NCBI GenBank assembly: GCA_032716605.1
Contig: CM064495.1
Coordinates: forward strand, 48,462,320 to 48,526,319
DNA length: 64,000 bases
Source of the DNA: Paralithodes platypus
Taxonomy: Eukaryota > Arthropoda > Malacostraca > Decapoda > Lithodidae
Direction of reading: 5' to 3'
Within the stretch, counting starts at the first letter, position 1. Every line of letters starts with the position of its first letter. This document shows positions 8,975 to 19,867 of this stretch, one piece after another. The translations under genes were made by a program, and so were the position numbers. The notes beneath the pieces are model-generated. The model ran no database searches and had not been told where the DNA came from. It worked only from the letters and a program-made list of their open reading frames with translations.

Positions 8975-10227
8975 TTGGAGGGGTAGGTGGGAGTTCCGCA
9001 CCCTCGCCTCCTTGGCATAGTTCCTTCCGGGCGCCGCTCCGGGATGTCAGCTCCTTGAATGACACTTTGATGCTGGCTCTTGATTTGGCCCTCGCTCGTA
9101 GCTTTTGGCGGATCCCTTTCACTGTCCTATTCACTTCAGCATAGATTGGGCCGTCTGTTCCACATTCATTGACAGCTTCGGAGGCCATTGCGACGTTAGA
9201 ATTTCTAGTGTCGTCTTCGGTACTATTATTGTATTGATTGTTGGTTGGTGCTTTGCGTGCTTCTGAATCTTGCTTGTTGACGTTAGTTACTGAAGAACTG
9301 GTACGTCCAATAGATTTTACAGACTGCACGTTATTCTCATTCAGAGGCACGCTAAGTGTTATGGTATTCTCGTTTTCCTTCATTGCCTCCTTCTTCTTTG
9401 GGTAATTGGCCAGAGTGCTTGAGCTTATGGAAACGACTGCCTTCTCTTCTCTCTCACTTCCAAACTCCTGAATGGAAGTATTGTTTCTCGGTGCCTGATA
9501 CTCCAAGGTCTGTTCAGAATCTTGGTCGTAATTAGACAACTTGCAAATAGATGAGGAGTGGGGTGATCTGCTTGTGGCATTTCGTCTCCTGACCGGTTTG
9601 GGAGGCGGTTTAGGTTTATCTGCCTGCACGTAAACAGCATTTACATCATTTATGGCATTAGGAGTTTTATCTTGAATCAAATATTCTTTGGTATTAGATA
9701 CTGTAGGTGTTTCCTTGAAGTTAGTGCTGTCCAGATGAGCACTGGAGTTATCATTGCATGTTAGTTTTGTCGTAATTACTTCATCACTAAATATTGTTTC
9801 ATAGATGGATTCATCATATGTGGTTGACGTGTATCCAGCATCTGCTGTTGTTGTTTGTTCATCTGTTTTACCATCGCATTGTGTTGAAGTTACTGAATAA
9901 TTTTCACTTGGGGGAGATTCGCAAACACCCTCACCCTGGAAGACCACTGGCGACCCAACAGTGAGCAAGCTGTCGACGGTAATGCTGCTCCTATCTGACT
10001 GCGAGTCATCAACATCATCACAGGTACTGGTACTAGACAAGATGAGGTTTTTGTTGCTTCTGGAAAAGTCAAAGTGTTTGTTGAAGTTGAAGAGGGGCGA
10101 CTCGAGAATATGGCCCTCGAAGGTGGATTCTCGATCCTCCCATTGTTGTATGGGTGAAATGGGACTGCCCAGGGGGGAAGGAGAAGATCTCAAGAAGGTG
10201 GCGATCTCAGCCGGGGAGATGTCAAGT
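8975..10227 (-). CDS. Internal exon of an unrecognised host signalling/scaffold-type protein
   Basis: The only persuasive host coding segment. On the minus strand a pyrimidine-rich TTATCTTATTTCCAG acceptor ends at 10228, and a perfect GTAAGT donor occupies 8974-8969. The open frame runs from LDISPAEIATFLRSS to ELPPTPPS. It enters in phase 2 (one base, then codons) and leaves in phase 1. The 1,253 bp equal one base, 417 whole codons and one base, so the phases agree with both splice sites. An apparent start inside the exon is only a TTG, so the true start is upstream. The product is Ser/Thr-rich and largely disordered. It has a KPPPKPVRR proline motif (PxxPxR, class II SH3 ligand), tyrosine sites YETI and YAEV, a basic stretch KLRARAKSR and a second proline run near the end. 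This suggests a cytoplasmic adaptor, by inference. I do not recognise the family and see no other exon of it here. Confidence 0.75.
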
Positions 10228-10242
10228 CTGGAAATAAGATAA
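10228..10242 (-). promoter_or_regulatory. Splice acceptor with polypyrimidine tract
   Basis: On the minus strand TTATCTTATTTCCAG directly precedes the first exon base; upstream sequence is AT-rich. Confidence 0.65.
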
Positions 10243-10284
10243 TATTATTTTTAACATCGTTCTTAACACCAATAACACCCCAAA

Positions 10285-10385
10285 TCAAATTAATGAAAGC
10301 ATGTGATTCTCCCAGGATTCGAAGCCAGGATATCACATACAGAACTTGCACGCTCTAACCATTACACCATCAAGACAGTTATAAG
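10285..10385 (-). mobile_element. Short tRNA-derived SINE (family 2)
   Basis: Minus-strand B-box-like GGCTTCGAATCCTGGGAG and a tail with CTTTCATTAATTTG, matching 7087-7204. It sits in the intron upstream of the exon. Confidence 0.55.
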
Positions 10386-10480
10386 TACAGCACATGACCA
10401 CGATTGGTATCCATTTATCGAATACTGGATATTAATATAATCGTGTACTGTACCCAACTGCACTATGAATACCCTAATGA

Positions 10481-10695
10481 TTTACCCACCCAGTACCAGG
10501 GAAGTCCTTTTCATCTTATCCTGGCAACTATTAAACGATTTTTTTCAGCTTAGGAAGGATCTCTAGCAATAAGAAGGCTTCAAACTACCTAGACCAACCC
10601 TTTAAACTACCACAGATCCTTCCTAAGCTATACAATATCGTCTAAATATAGCTAGAATGATATATAACACACGTCGCTGGTACTCAAAGGGTTAA
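10481..10695. mobile_element. MITE family C copy
   Basis: TTACCCACCCAGTACCAGGG at the left and GTCGCTGGTACTCAAAGGGTTAA at the right. Internal inverted CAGCTTAGGAAGGAT / ATCCTTCCTAAGCT arms. The left TTAA is degraded. Confidence 0.7.
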
Positions 10696-10890
10696 GCGAG
10701 AGGAAGGAATATTTTACGGGGCACAGATCACATTTCGAGTATTGGAATAATAAGTCAATGCATGAATGGAGTAGTTTGATCAATTACATAATAAACACAT
10801 CATCATAGATACTGTACTCTTATTCAGGAGCAGTTCGTATAGTCGCTGCGATCAAAGTCAAACGGTCAGCAAAGTTGAATAGAATATCAT
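10696..10890. other. No recognised feature
   Basis: A spacer within what is probably the intron upstream of the exon; nothing diagnostic. Confidence 0.4.
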
Positions 10891-11258
10891 TTAAGGGGAG
10901 GCTGACCGTTTTTGTGGACCCCCTTCTCCCTAATGTTTAGCCCCACCAGTTTTGAGATTATAAGACGTCCGGCCCATTAGTTTGGCGATTTTAACACCTT
11001 TCGCCCCATTTCATTGTCAATTTTAAGACCTTTCGTGCCATTTAGGTGTCGATTATTTCCTGGCGAGCGACAGCGAGCCTGCATTTTTAACAGGAATCGG
11101 CCTTCGGCTGGGACATTTTTCTACCGAAAAATGTACAAATTTATCTTGATCTGTCTATGGGGTGTTTTTCTAAGCTTGATGGAGTTCTCGGGAGGAAACT
11201 AAAAAAATATATGAATAAATAAATTAATAGACCAAACAAACGGGCAGTCTCCCCTTAA
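10891..11258 (-). mobile_element. MITE family A copy
   Basis: TTAAGGGGAGGCTGACCG to CAGTCTCCCCTTAA with the core on the minus strand (CTGGCGAGCGACAGCGAGCC, CCTTCGGCTGG). Immediately followed, from the shared TTAA, by a family C left end (TTAACCCGTACAGTACCG) that is itself cut at 11283. Confidence 0.85.
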
Positions 11259-11282
11259 CCCGTACAGTACCGTGAAGGCCTT

Positions 11283-11605
11283 TTAAGGGGCAATGGGTGT
11301 ATTTATTTGCATATTTATTTATTTGTATATATTTTGTTATAGTTTTCTCTCTAGATCTCCATCAAACTTAAAAAAGAAATAAAAAAAAAATATGTTTTTA
11401 CATTTTTCGATAGGAGAATGTCTCGGCCGGTTACTACTATATTACTGGCTCGCTATCGCTCGCCAGGGAGAAAATCGACACCGAAATTGTACGAAAGGTC
11501 TTAATATTGACAAATGAAATGGGGTGAAGGGTATTAAAATCTCAAAACTAATGGGGCAAAACATGAGGAAGAAGGGGGACCGGAGAAACGGACCATCTCC
11601 CCTTG
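11283..11605 (+). mobile_element. MITE family A copy
   Basis: TTAAGGGGCAATGGG to CATCTCCCCTTGA, plus-strand core with a deletion through part of the GGCCGAAGGCC hairpin. The final TTAA has mutated to TTGA. Confidence 0.75.
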
Positions 11606-11645
11606 ACCATTACCTAACCATATGTTCAGCCATAAACAATAATTG

Positions 11646-13745
11646 GGGGCCAAATGGGAGGGTATAGAGTCATTAGATGGTTTAGTCAGGGGTCTCAATC
11701 AACCAAATGGGAGGGTATAGAGTCATAAGATGGTTTAGTCAGGGGTCTCAATCAATCAAATGGGAGGGTATAGAGTAAAAAAGATGGTTTAGTCAGGGGT
11801 CTCAATCAACCAAATGGGAGGGTATAGAGTCAAAAGATGGTTTAGTCAGGGGTCTCAATCAACCAAATGGGAGGGTATAGAGTCAAAAAGATGGTTTAGT
11901 CAGGGGTCTCAATCAACCAAATGGGAGGGTATAGAGTCATAAAGATGGTTAGGTCTCAATCAACCAAATGGGAGGGTATAGAGTCAAAAAGATGGTTTAG
12001 TCAGGGTCTCAATCAACCAAATGGGAGGGTATAGAGTCATAAAGATGGTTTAGTCAGGGGTCTCAATCAACCAAATGGGAGGGTATAGAGTCATAAAGAT
12101 GGTTTAGTCAGGGGTCTCAATCAACCAAATGGGAGGGTATAGAGTAAAAAAGATGGTTTAGTCAGGGGTCTCAATCAACCAAATGGGAGGGTATAGAGTC
12201 ATAAAGATGGTTTAGTCAGGGGTCTCAATCAACCAAATGGGAGGGTATAGAGTCATAAAGATGGTTTAGTCAGGGGTCTCAATCAACCAAATGGGAGGGT
12301 ATAGAGTAAAAAAGATGGTTTAGTCAGGGGTCTCAATCAACCAAATGGGAGGGAATAGAGTCATAAAGATGGTTTAGTCAGGGGTCTCAATCAATCAAAT
12401 GGGAGGGTATAGAGTAAAAAAGATGGTTTAGTCAGGGGTCTCAATCAACCAAATGGGAGGGTATAGAGTCAAAAAGATGGTTTAGTCAGGGGTCTCAATC
12501 AACCAAATGGGAGGGTATAGAGTCAAAAAGATGGTTTAGTCAGGGGTCTCAATCAACCAAATGGGAGGGTATAGAGTCATAAAGATGGTTTAGTCAGGGG
12601 TCTCAATCAACCAAATGGGAGGGTATAGAGTCATAAGATGGTTTAGTCAGGGGTCTCAATCAACCAAATGGGAGGGTATAGAGTCAAAAAGATGGTTTAG
12701 TCAGGGGTCTCAATCAACCAAATGGGAGGGTATAGAGTCAAAAAGATGGTTTAGTCAGGGGTCTCAATCAACCAAATGGGAGGGTATAGAGTCAAAAAGA
12801 TGGTTTAGTCAGGGGTCTCAATCAACCAAATGGGAGGGTATAGAGTCATAAAGATGGTTTAGTCAGGGGTCTCAATCAACCAAATGGGAGGGTATAGAGT
12901 CAAAAAGATGGTTTAGTCAGGGGTCTCAATCAACCAAATGGGAGGGTATAGAGTCAAAAAGATGGTTTAGTCAGGGGTCTCAATCAACCAAATGGGAGGG
13001 TATAGAGTCATAAAGATGGTTTAGTCAGGGGTCTCAATCAACCAAATGGGAGGGTATAGAGTCAAAAAGATGGTTTAGTCAGGGGTCTCAATCAACCAAA
13101 TGGGAGGGTATAGAGTCAAAAAGATGGTTTAGTCAGGGGTCTCAATCAACCAAATGGGAGGGTATAGAGTCATAAAGATGGTTTAGTCAGGGGTCTCAAT
13201 CAACCAAATGGGAGGGTATAGAGTCATAAAGATGGTTTAGTCAGGGGTCTCAATCAACCAAATGGGAGGTATAGAGTCATAAGATGGTTTAGTCAGGGGT
13301 CTCAATCAACCAAATGGGAGGGTATAGAGTCAAAAAGATGGTTTAGTCAGGGGTCTCAATCAACCAAATGGGAGGGTATAGAGTCAAAAAGATGGTTTAG
13401 TCAGGGGTCTCAATCAACCAAATGGAGGGTATAGAGTCATAAAGATGGTTTAGTCAGGGGTCTCAATCAACCAAATGGGAGGGTATAGAGTCATAAAGAT
13501 GGTTTAGTCAGGGGTCTCAATCAACCAAATGGGAGGGTATAGAGTCAAAAAGATGGTTTAGTCAGGGGTCTCAATCAACCAAATGGGAGGGTATAGAGTC
13601 AAAAAGATGGTTTAGTCAGGGGTCTCAATCAACCAAATGGGAGGGTATAGAGTAAAAAAGATGGTTTAGTCAGGGGTCTCAATCAACCAAATGGGAGGGT
13701 ATAGAGTCATAAAGATGGTTTAGTCAGGGGTCTCAATCAACCAAA
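11646..13745. repeat. 54-bp minisatellite, 39 units
   Basis: The unit contains AATGGGAGGGTATAGAGTC, GATGGTTTAGTCAGGGG and TCTCAATCAACC. I count 39 units. They differ mainly at the junction after GAGT: CATAAAG, CAAAAAG, AAAAAAG or the one-base-shorter CATAAG. Between about 12600 and 13700 the CATAAAG and CAAAAAG types alternate roughly as one-two, giving a higher-order period near 162 bp. A short frame of 78 codons inside is an artefact of the 54-bp period. Confidence 0.95.
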
Positions 13746-13749
13746 TTAA

Positions 13750-14093
13750 TTAAGGGGAGATGGGCCGGATTTTTGTTTTTGTTTTTGGTCTATTAATTCA
13801 TGTATTCCTTTATTTCTTAGTTTCCTCGCTAGACCTCCATCAAGCTTAACAAAAAAAAACTAGACCCTCTTTCAAGATAAATGTGTACATTTTTGGGTAG
13901 AAAAATGTCCCGGCCAAAGGCCGATTCTTTCTAAAAATACAGGCTCGCTATCGCTCACCAGGAACAAATCGACACCTAAATAGCACGAAAAGTCTTAATA
14001 CTGACAAAGAAATAGGACGAAAGGTCTCAAAATCGCCAAACTAACGGAACGAACGTCTTATAACGAACGTCTTAAAATGTCAAAACTAATATG
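13750..14093 (+). mobile_element. MITE family A copy, right end replaced by GT repeat
   Basis: TTAAGGGGAGATGGGCC start and a full plus-strand core. The sequence stops inside the AAACTAAT phrase, where a GT microsatellite begins. Confidence 0.8.
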
Positions 14094-14310
14094 CTAGGTG
14101 TGTGTGTATGTCTGTGTGTAGGGTGTATGTGTGTGTGTGTGTGTGTAGTGTGTGGGTGCGTGTATGTGTGTGTGTGTACGTCTGTGTGTATGTGTAGGGA
14201 GTAAGTGTGTGGGTGCGTGTATGTCTGTGTGTGTGTATGTCTGTGTGTGTGTGTGGGGGTGTTTGTGTGTGTAAGTGTGTATGTGTGTGTATGTCTGTGT
14301 GAGTGTGTGT
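14094..14310. repeat. (GT)n-rich microsatellite
   Basis: Over 200 bp of GT with GTAT, GTCT and GGGT interruptions. Confidence 0.95.
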
Positions 14311-14363
14311 CTAATAGTTGCCAACATAAGATAAAGAGGACGTCCCTGGTACTGAATGGGTTA
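14311..14363. repeat. MITE family C right-end fragment
   Basis: AATAGTTGCCAACATAAGAT through GACGTCCCTGGTACTGAATGG to GTTAA. Only one arm is present; the rest was lost at the GT tract. Confidence 0.6.
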
Positions 14364-14757
14364 AAGGGACACTGGCTGGTTTTTTTTTGGGGGGGTATAT
14401 TAATTCAGTTATTCATTTATTTTCTAGTTTCCTCGCTAGACCTCCCTCAAACTTTACCAAAAAAAAAAAAAAAAATCCTAGCCCCCCCCCCCCCCCCCCA
14501 ATATAAATTTATATATTTTCTCGGTCGAAAAATGTCCCGCCCAAAGGCCGGTTCCTCTTATAGTTACAGGCTCGCTATCGCTCGCCGGGAACAAATCGAC
14601 ACTTAAACGGCATGATAGATCTTAAAATTAACAACGAAATGGAGGTAAAGGTGTTAAAATCGCCAAACTAATGGGCCGAACATCTCACAATCTGAAAACT
14701 AATGGGGCTAAACATGAGGAAGAAGGGGGACCAGAAAAGCGACCTATCTCTCCGTAA
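14360..14757 (+). mobile_element. MITE family A copy
   Basis: It begins at the TTAA shared with the C fragment and ends CTATCTCTCCGTAA. It contains poly-T, poly-A and poly-C runs at 14380-14500 and the plus-strand core at about 14520-14590. Confidence 0.75.
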
Positions 14758-15120
14758 CAGATATTCCTCTATGTCATACACTTCTTTATACACTCCAAAG
14801 TATATTTGTATTAATAATAATTGGTATCAGCAAGATTTAAGACTTGATTTATTCGTTTTGAGTGAGATATATAAACATGTTCCTACACTTACCCACCCTA
14901 TTCAACATCTGACAGACATTAATACACCACAAGGCAAGCCAAACGTAAAGAAAGCTGGAACATGACTTATTAGCGCGACTGTACATCTAGCTAACAAATT
15001 ACTGTCATTATGGACTCCAATGTTCTTCCAACCTAAATTTAATGACCTTCATAAACCAGATCGGGTTAGTAATAGTTTGTGACAACCAAACACCTGGCAT
15101 ACCGCAGTCATTACGTCATA
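14758..15120. repeat. Spacer containing a short repeat K fragment
   Basis: Around 14960 the phrase GACTTATTAGCGCGACTGTA matches repeat K at 29690 and 19780. The remainder shows nothing recognisable. Confidence 0.45.
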
Positions 15121-15564
<444 letters not shown>

Positions 15565-15720
15565 TATAAATTATGCTATCCAAAGTGAGGAATATACACC
15601 AGCCATATCCAGTAGTAGTCAATATTGTATACCTTAAATAGCCAAGTTTAATATGTTTACCAAATAATAGTCGCACTCAATAAAAAATAATACGACCTTT
15701 AATATATTATGTATATCCAG
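15565..15720. other. No recognised feature
   Basis: Unique-looking AT-rich spacer. Confidence 0.4.
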
Positions 15721-15728
15721 TGTGTGTG

Positions 15729-15729
<1 letters not shown>

Positions 15730-15800
<71 letters not shown>
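15730..15800. repeat. (GA)n microsatellite
   Basis: GA tract of about 70 bp. A poly-G run of about 17 follows at 15879. Confidence 0.95.
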
Positions 15801-15801
<1 letters not shown>

Positions 15802-15968
15802 TTAGGAGCCCGCAATAATTTATTTTCTTGCACACCTGAACATTTTTGACCAAGGTAAAGCACAGCTGGAAGATTAGGGGGGGGGGGGGGGGGGGCGAGG
15901 CGAGATGACACGATCACATTTTCTGGCACTATCACACGACACTTTTGGCCTGACATTTGCCTCCTGAC

Positions 15969-15969
<1 letters not shown>

Positions 15970-16030
<61 letters not shown>
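15970..16030. repeat. (CT)n microsatellite
   Basis: Perfect CT tract. The 15801-15969 interval between it and the GA tract holds nothing recognisable. Confidence 0.95.
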
Positions 16031-16036
<6 letters not shown>

Positions 16037-16464
16037 CACGCTGACACACATCAGCCAAACCTAAGACTGTTATACCAGAAACATCAAAATGCCTGAAAAA
16101 GTGAAGATTACACAAAATTAACAAGAATTGGTGTGCGAAACTATAGCTCTTAACCGGCCCCTAGATGATTATTGTCGCAATATTGTGACTCAATAATTAT
16201 TGTGCATTATGCCTCCCCCCTACATGACTCAGTATTATTGATCAATAGTGAGAATAGTCACTGGAAGGCACGATGACTGACACGGACATTGCGTGTATCC
16301 AAATTGCACGCAAAATGTAGCCTATTTGTAAAAAAATCAATTAGCCAAACAACTTACCTACCTGGTTCTGAACGAGTCTGATCGTGATAAGTGAGCTATA
16401 GCCTACTATAGTCAAGTAAAGAATGCAATTGGCCTATTTCCTATTTTCCTTTTATGAATAAGCT
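16031..16464. other. No recognised feature
   Basis: AT-rich spacer; no coding frame or repeat signature that I can identify. Confidence 0.4.
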
Positions 16465-16643
16465 ATATTATAATGGAATAGCCTATATATTATAATGGAA
16501 TAGCCTATATATTATAATGGAATAGCCTATATATTATAATGGAATAGCCTATATATTATAATGGAATAGCCTATATATTATAATGGAATAGCCTATATAT
16601 TATAATGGAATAGCCTATATATTATAATGGAATAGCCTATATA
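16465..16643. repeat. 22-bp minisatellite, about 8 units
   Basis: Unit containing TATTATAATGGAATAGCCTA repeated with no visible divergence, so it expanded recently or was recently homogenised. Confidence 0.95.
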
Positions 16644-16820
16644 TTCACATTTGGACTACGCTATACCGGTACTATATTAAACAATGCAATGTTCTCACAT
16701 ACCCAATCTTTGCTATATTAAATACAATTTTGCAAGCATCATTATAGTCAACCACAGGATATACCTACTGCATATGAGGGCCTTAAACTAGGAATGTACT
16801 AATGCAATAGAACAAACGCC

Positions 16821-17034
16821 TTAACCCCTTCTGTACCGGTGATATACTTTTCATCATATTCTGGCAACTATTATACGATTTTGTGCAGCTTAGGAAGGAC
16901 GTGTGCTCATTAGACGGCTACAGACTATCTCAATTAATTATTTTAGCTGCCATATATCCTTCCTAACCTTCATAAAATCGTCTTAATGTAGCTGAAATCA
17001 AATATAATGACGTCGCCGGTACAGAAGGGGTTGA
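16821..17034. mobile_element. MITE family C copy
   Basis: TTAACCCCTTCTGTACCGG to CGCCGGTACAGAAGGGGTTGA, nearly perfect inverted ends, with AGCTTAGGAAGGACG / TCCTTCCTAAC inner arms. One of the clearest copies for defining the family ends. Confidence 0.8.
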
Positions 17035-17204
17035 ATTAAATAGTGAAGAAGATATAATTGCCGTTCTAAATGCCATATATGTCGCTTATCAATCAAGCTA
17101 TCAGGTTGAAATTAGGCTTCACACTATCTGGTGCAACGTCTTGGAGGTCATCATGGTATTTTGTTTAATTATTACAGAGGGTTTTAATTGTTTTTGCCAT
17201 TTTC

Positions 17205-17480
17205 GAACAATGTGTTTTTAGTTTACCCCGAGACTTGGAAAAACGCCTCTCCAAATCCCCTTCAAACTAAAAAAAACGTCCCCCAGACCCCCTTCAAGAT
17301 AAATGTGTACATTTTTCGGTAGAAAAATTTCCCGGCCAAAGGCCGGTTTCTTCCAAATTGCAGGCTCGCTATCGCTCGCCCAGGAAAAATCGACACCTTA
17401 TTGGGTTGAAGCATCATATAATCGCCAAACTAATGAGATGAAACGTCTTAAAATCTCCAAGATAGTGGAGTAAAACTGGG
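17205..17480 (+). mobile_element. Diverged MITE family A copy
   Basis: It keeps ACATTTTTCGGTAGAAAAAT, GGCCAAAGGCCGG and GCTCGCTATCGCTCGCC, followed by a shortened AATGAGATGAAACGTCTTA tail. The ends are not identifiable. Confidence 0.6.
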
Positions 17481-17629
17481 AGGATCTAAATTGGCCCGCC
17501 CTGCACCTAATATAGTTAAATTGTACCCTGATTATTTGTCTATCGAGCAATACATCGTAAATATTGTACCTTTGATGCCTTTTGGAAATATTTAACTGGA
17601 AACATTCAATTATTATCCCATATATTTTC

Positions 17630-17788
17630 TGCTTTCTGGCAATGATTAGACTTTTGAAGATTAGAAAGGACATATGGAAATCAGATGGTTGATGTAAATA
17701 TATTCTATGCCCTTAAGTCCCACAGAGCCTTCCTAAGCTGAATAAATTATTCTAATGGTAGCCAAAAATATTAAACATTGCGTTAGCC
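17630..17788. repeat. Diverged C-related inverted element
   Basis: TCTGGCAATGATTAGACTTT with AGAAAGGACATATGGAAATC, and the inverted CAGAGCCTTCCTAAGCTGAA, correspond to the inner arms of the element at 8740-8952. The TTAA ends are lost. Confidence 0.5.
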
Positions 17789-18145
17789 TTAAAGGTGGGG
17801 GCTCATGATTTTAGGTAAACATGGAATGATAATCGCCAAGCTGTACATAATTATCTTGCAAAATGCAATGGCACTGAAATAATTATTAACAATGGTATAA
17901 AGGATTTTGTGGATCGTCTATACCAGGCCAGTGACGTCACACCAGTATAAGTCCACCATCCAGTCTAGGATAAGGATACTGGTGTGACGTCACTATGACG
18001 TCACAGGCCTGGTATAGACGATCCGCAAAATCCTTATACCATTGTTAATAATTATTTCAGTGCCATTGCATTTTGCAAGATAATTATGTACAGCTTGGCG
18101 ATTATCATTCCATGTTTACCTCAACCCATGAGCCCCCACCTTTAA
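17789..18145. mobile_element. Foldback element E with ~150-bp arms and TTAA ends
   Basis: TTAA-AGGTGGGGGCTCATG at the left mirrors CATGAGCCCCCACCT-TTAA at the right. The arms extend inward about 150 bp with only a handful of mismatches (near 17807-17811, one A indel near 17905, and two substitutions near the centre). The loop is about 45 bp. Three TGACGTCA octamers lie at the loop borders (about 17933, 17982 and 17996). No coding capacity. A transcript would form a long hairpin. Confidence 0.85.
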
Positions 18146-18316
18146 AGTGTTTGTATTTCAAAATATCTTTCCCTTTTTAATCACTTAATGTATTGCTTCG
18201 ATAGACAAGGCATCCCGGTATAAATTAAGCTTTAATTAAACCTAAAAGTCATTGATAGCGAGATATGGCATGTTGACTGATCCACAGAAGGCAGGAATGA
18301 GGAATCGCACTGTACT
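18146..18316. other. No recognised feature
   Basis: Spacer between two foldback elements. Confidence 0.4.
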
Positions 18317-18535
18317 AAAGCCGGTGTCACACGAGAGCTTTTATAGTCAACATTCGATGATCAACATTTTTTCTGGCAACATTTCTGGAATATTGTGCCT
18401 TGGTATCGGAAACTAAACTAATGCTAGGTGAATTTAGGTATCCGAAATATTATAAATGTTGACCTCATAAGCTGTTACGACTAGTGTTAAGGATAAATGT
18501 TGAGGGAAATAGTGCTCGTGTGATACCGGCTTAAG
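18317..18535. mobile_element. MITE family D copy
   Basis: AAGCCGGTGTCACACGAGAG at the left mirrors CTCGTGTGATACCGGCTT at the right. Inner arms are CAACATTTCTGGAATATT-like. Other copies lie at 41067-41262 (right end lost) and 63727-63942. Confidence 0.75.
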
Positions 18536-18567
18536 GTGCTGCATCATAGGCCTATATTGATGGGTAT

Positions 18568-18656
18568 ACAGACTAATAACACACATACCAAAGCCATTCC
18601 AACAGCTTCCTCTATCTACAACACCCCTTCTCTGCTATCTACACTTTCCCAGCCGT
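18568..18656 (+). repeat. Interspersed repeat H fragment
   Basis: AAAGCCATTCCAACAGCTTCC and CAACACCCCTTCTC, truncated before the GGTGCCGTT motif present in other copies. Confidence 0.5.
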
Positions 18657-18662
18657 ATGGTC

Positions 18663-18869
18663 CTATAGTGTATTCGCTGTAAGTAGGCGAGAAATCATGA
18701 CCTCTAACCTCTGTAACTAAAAAACGACTAGAGCTAATATGTCTACCAGTTGGGAAGAGTCAGTCAAGGAATAGATGTGGAAATTTACAGCCAATTTGGT
18801 CTAGCCCTTTTTGAGTTACAGAGGATAGAGGTTATGATGTCTCGCCTACTTACAGTGAATAGACTATAG
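18663..18869. mobile_element. Inverted-repeat element J (~60-bp arms)
   Basis: The left arm CTATAGTGTATTCGCTGTAA with AGTAGGCGAGA and CTCTAACCTCTGTAACT matches in reverse the right arm AGTTACAGAGGATAGAG, TCTCGCCTACTTACAGTGAA and CTATAG. The centre of about 85 bp is unrelated. No second copy in the window. Confidence 0.65.
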
Positions 18870-19009
18870 TGTACAGCTGTCTGATGGCGTAATGGGATTC
18901 CAAACGTAGGGGTGTATACATTGCTACATTCACTATACGACCTATCAGCTGGCTACAGTTCGGCGATTTTTAGCATGCAGGTTTGTTGACAGCTTGTACG
19001 GTTGGCCAA

Positions 19010-19866
19010 ATAAGTCATGGCTCCGCTGACATTTTGTTTTGCTCGTTCTTTTCTGTATTAATGTCTGTCAGATGTCGAATAGGGTGGATAAGTGTAGGAA
19101 CATGGTTGAATATCTCACTAAAAATAAAAATATATATATATCATGTGTAAATAGTGTTGATACCAATTACTGATCAATACATACTTGGTGGGAGATGAAA
19201 GGCTTACAAAGAGAATATGTGAGTCAGGTACAAGGGGAGATAGAAGGGCAGGAAGACCCCCATTGAGATGGAGAGACTGTGTAAGAAAGGCTTTGGATGA
19301 TAGAGGAATGACTATAGATCAGGCAGGGGAAGTGGTGGTGGACAGGAGTGAATGGAGAATGCTTGTGAATAGTTGAGTGAACACGTGGTCATTTGGAGTA
19401 AGGGGTCGGGCGCAAGTTGGACTAGATAATAGTCCATCAGGCGCCTGGCCCGGGGAGACGATTAATATGAAGGGTGTGCCTGGAAGTGTGGTGGGAGGGC
19501 TTGTGGCTTTGGCTCCGCTGCATGTCTGCCTGCCGAGATCGGAACCTCTCCGGGTGGTCAGGGGCCGGGGGAGTGCTGGAGCGACCTTGGTAACCCTGGT
19601 CTCTGGGTCTTCACCTGGATGTGTGAGAGTTTGTGTTTTTTATCTGTGTTTATTTTTTGTTTTATGTTGTTTTTGTGTTTTCCCTGTTCTTGCTCTGTCT
19701 TGAGTCGGCTACCCCCAAAATGGGGATTGGGCCTGAGCATATAGATAGATAGATAGATAGACATACTTGGTGCCGAGAAATGACTTATTAGGCTGACTGT
19801 ACAGGCATGTAATATGGTACAACACACCCTCACAGAACTTGTGCAGGTGCTGACACTAGCCAGAAT
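19010..19866 (+). repeat. Interspersed repeat K, split by an RTE insertion
   Basis: The left part (to 19190) and right part (from 19761) align to the continuous copy at 29520-29715, sharing TGTATTAATGTCTGT, TGATACCAATTA and CATACTTGGTGCCGAGA. The repeated ACATACTTGGTG flanks the RTE insert. Confidence 0.75.
19191..19760 (+). pseudogene. 5'-truncated RTE-clade retrotransposon copy
   Basis: The copy starts inside the ORF: residues GDERLTKRICESG, then AGRPPLRWRDCVRKALDDRG and DRSEWRMLVNS before a stop at about 19376. These are the last about 60 residues of RTE-type ORF2 proteins. The 3' UTR (19377-19740) contains GGGCGCAAGTTGGACTAGAT, a G-rich stretch, and ends GGGGATTGGGCCTGAGCATA plus (GATA)n. 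The 12-bp target duplication ACATACTTGGTG at 19179-19190 and 19761-19772 brackets it exactly. A 5' truncation, a tandem-repeat 3' end and a 12-bp duplication are what target-primed reverse transcription of an RTE element produces. A longer minus-strand copy is at 57571-58419. Confidence 0.85.
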
Positions 19867-19867
19867 G

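Noticed and set aside
11646..13745. CRISPR-like array of 54-bp repeats
   Set aside because: There are no unique spacers: the whole unit is repeated, and the context is eukaryotic with no cas-like genes.
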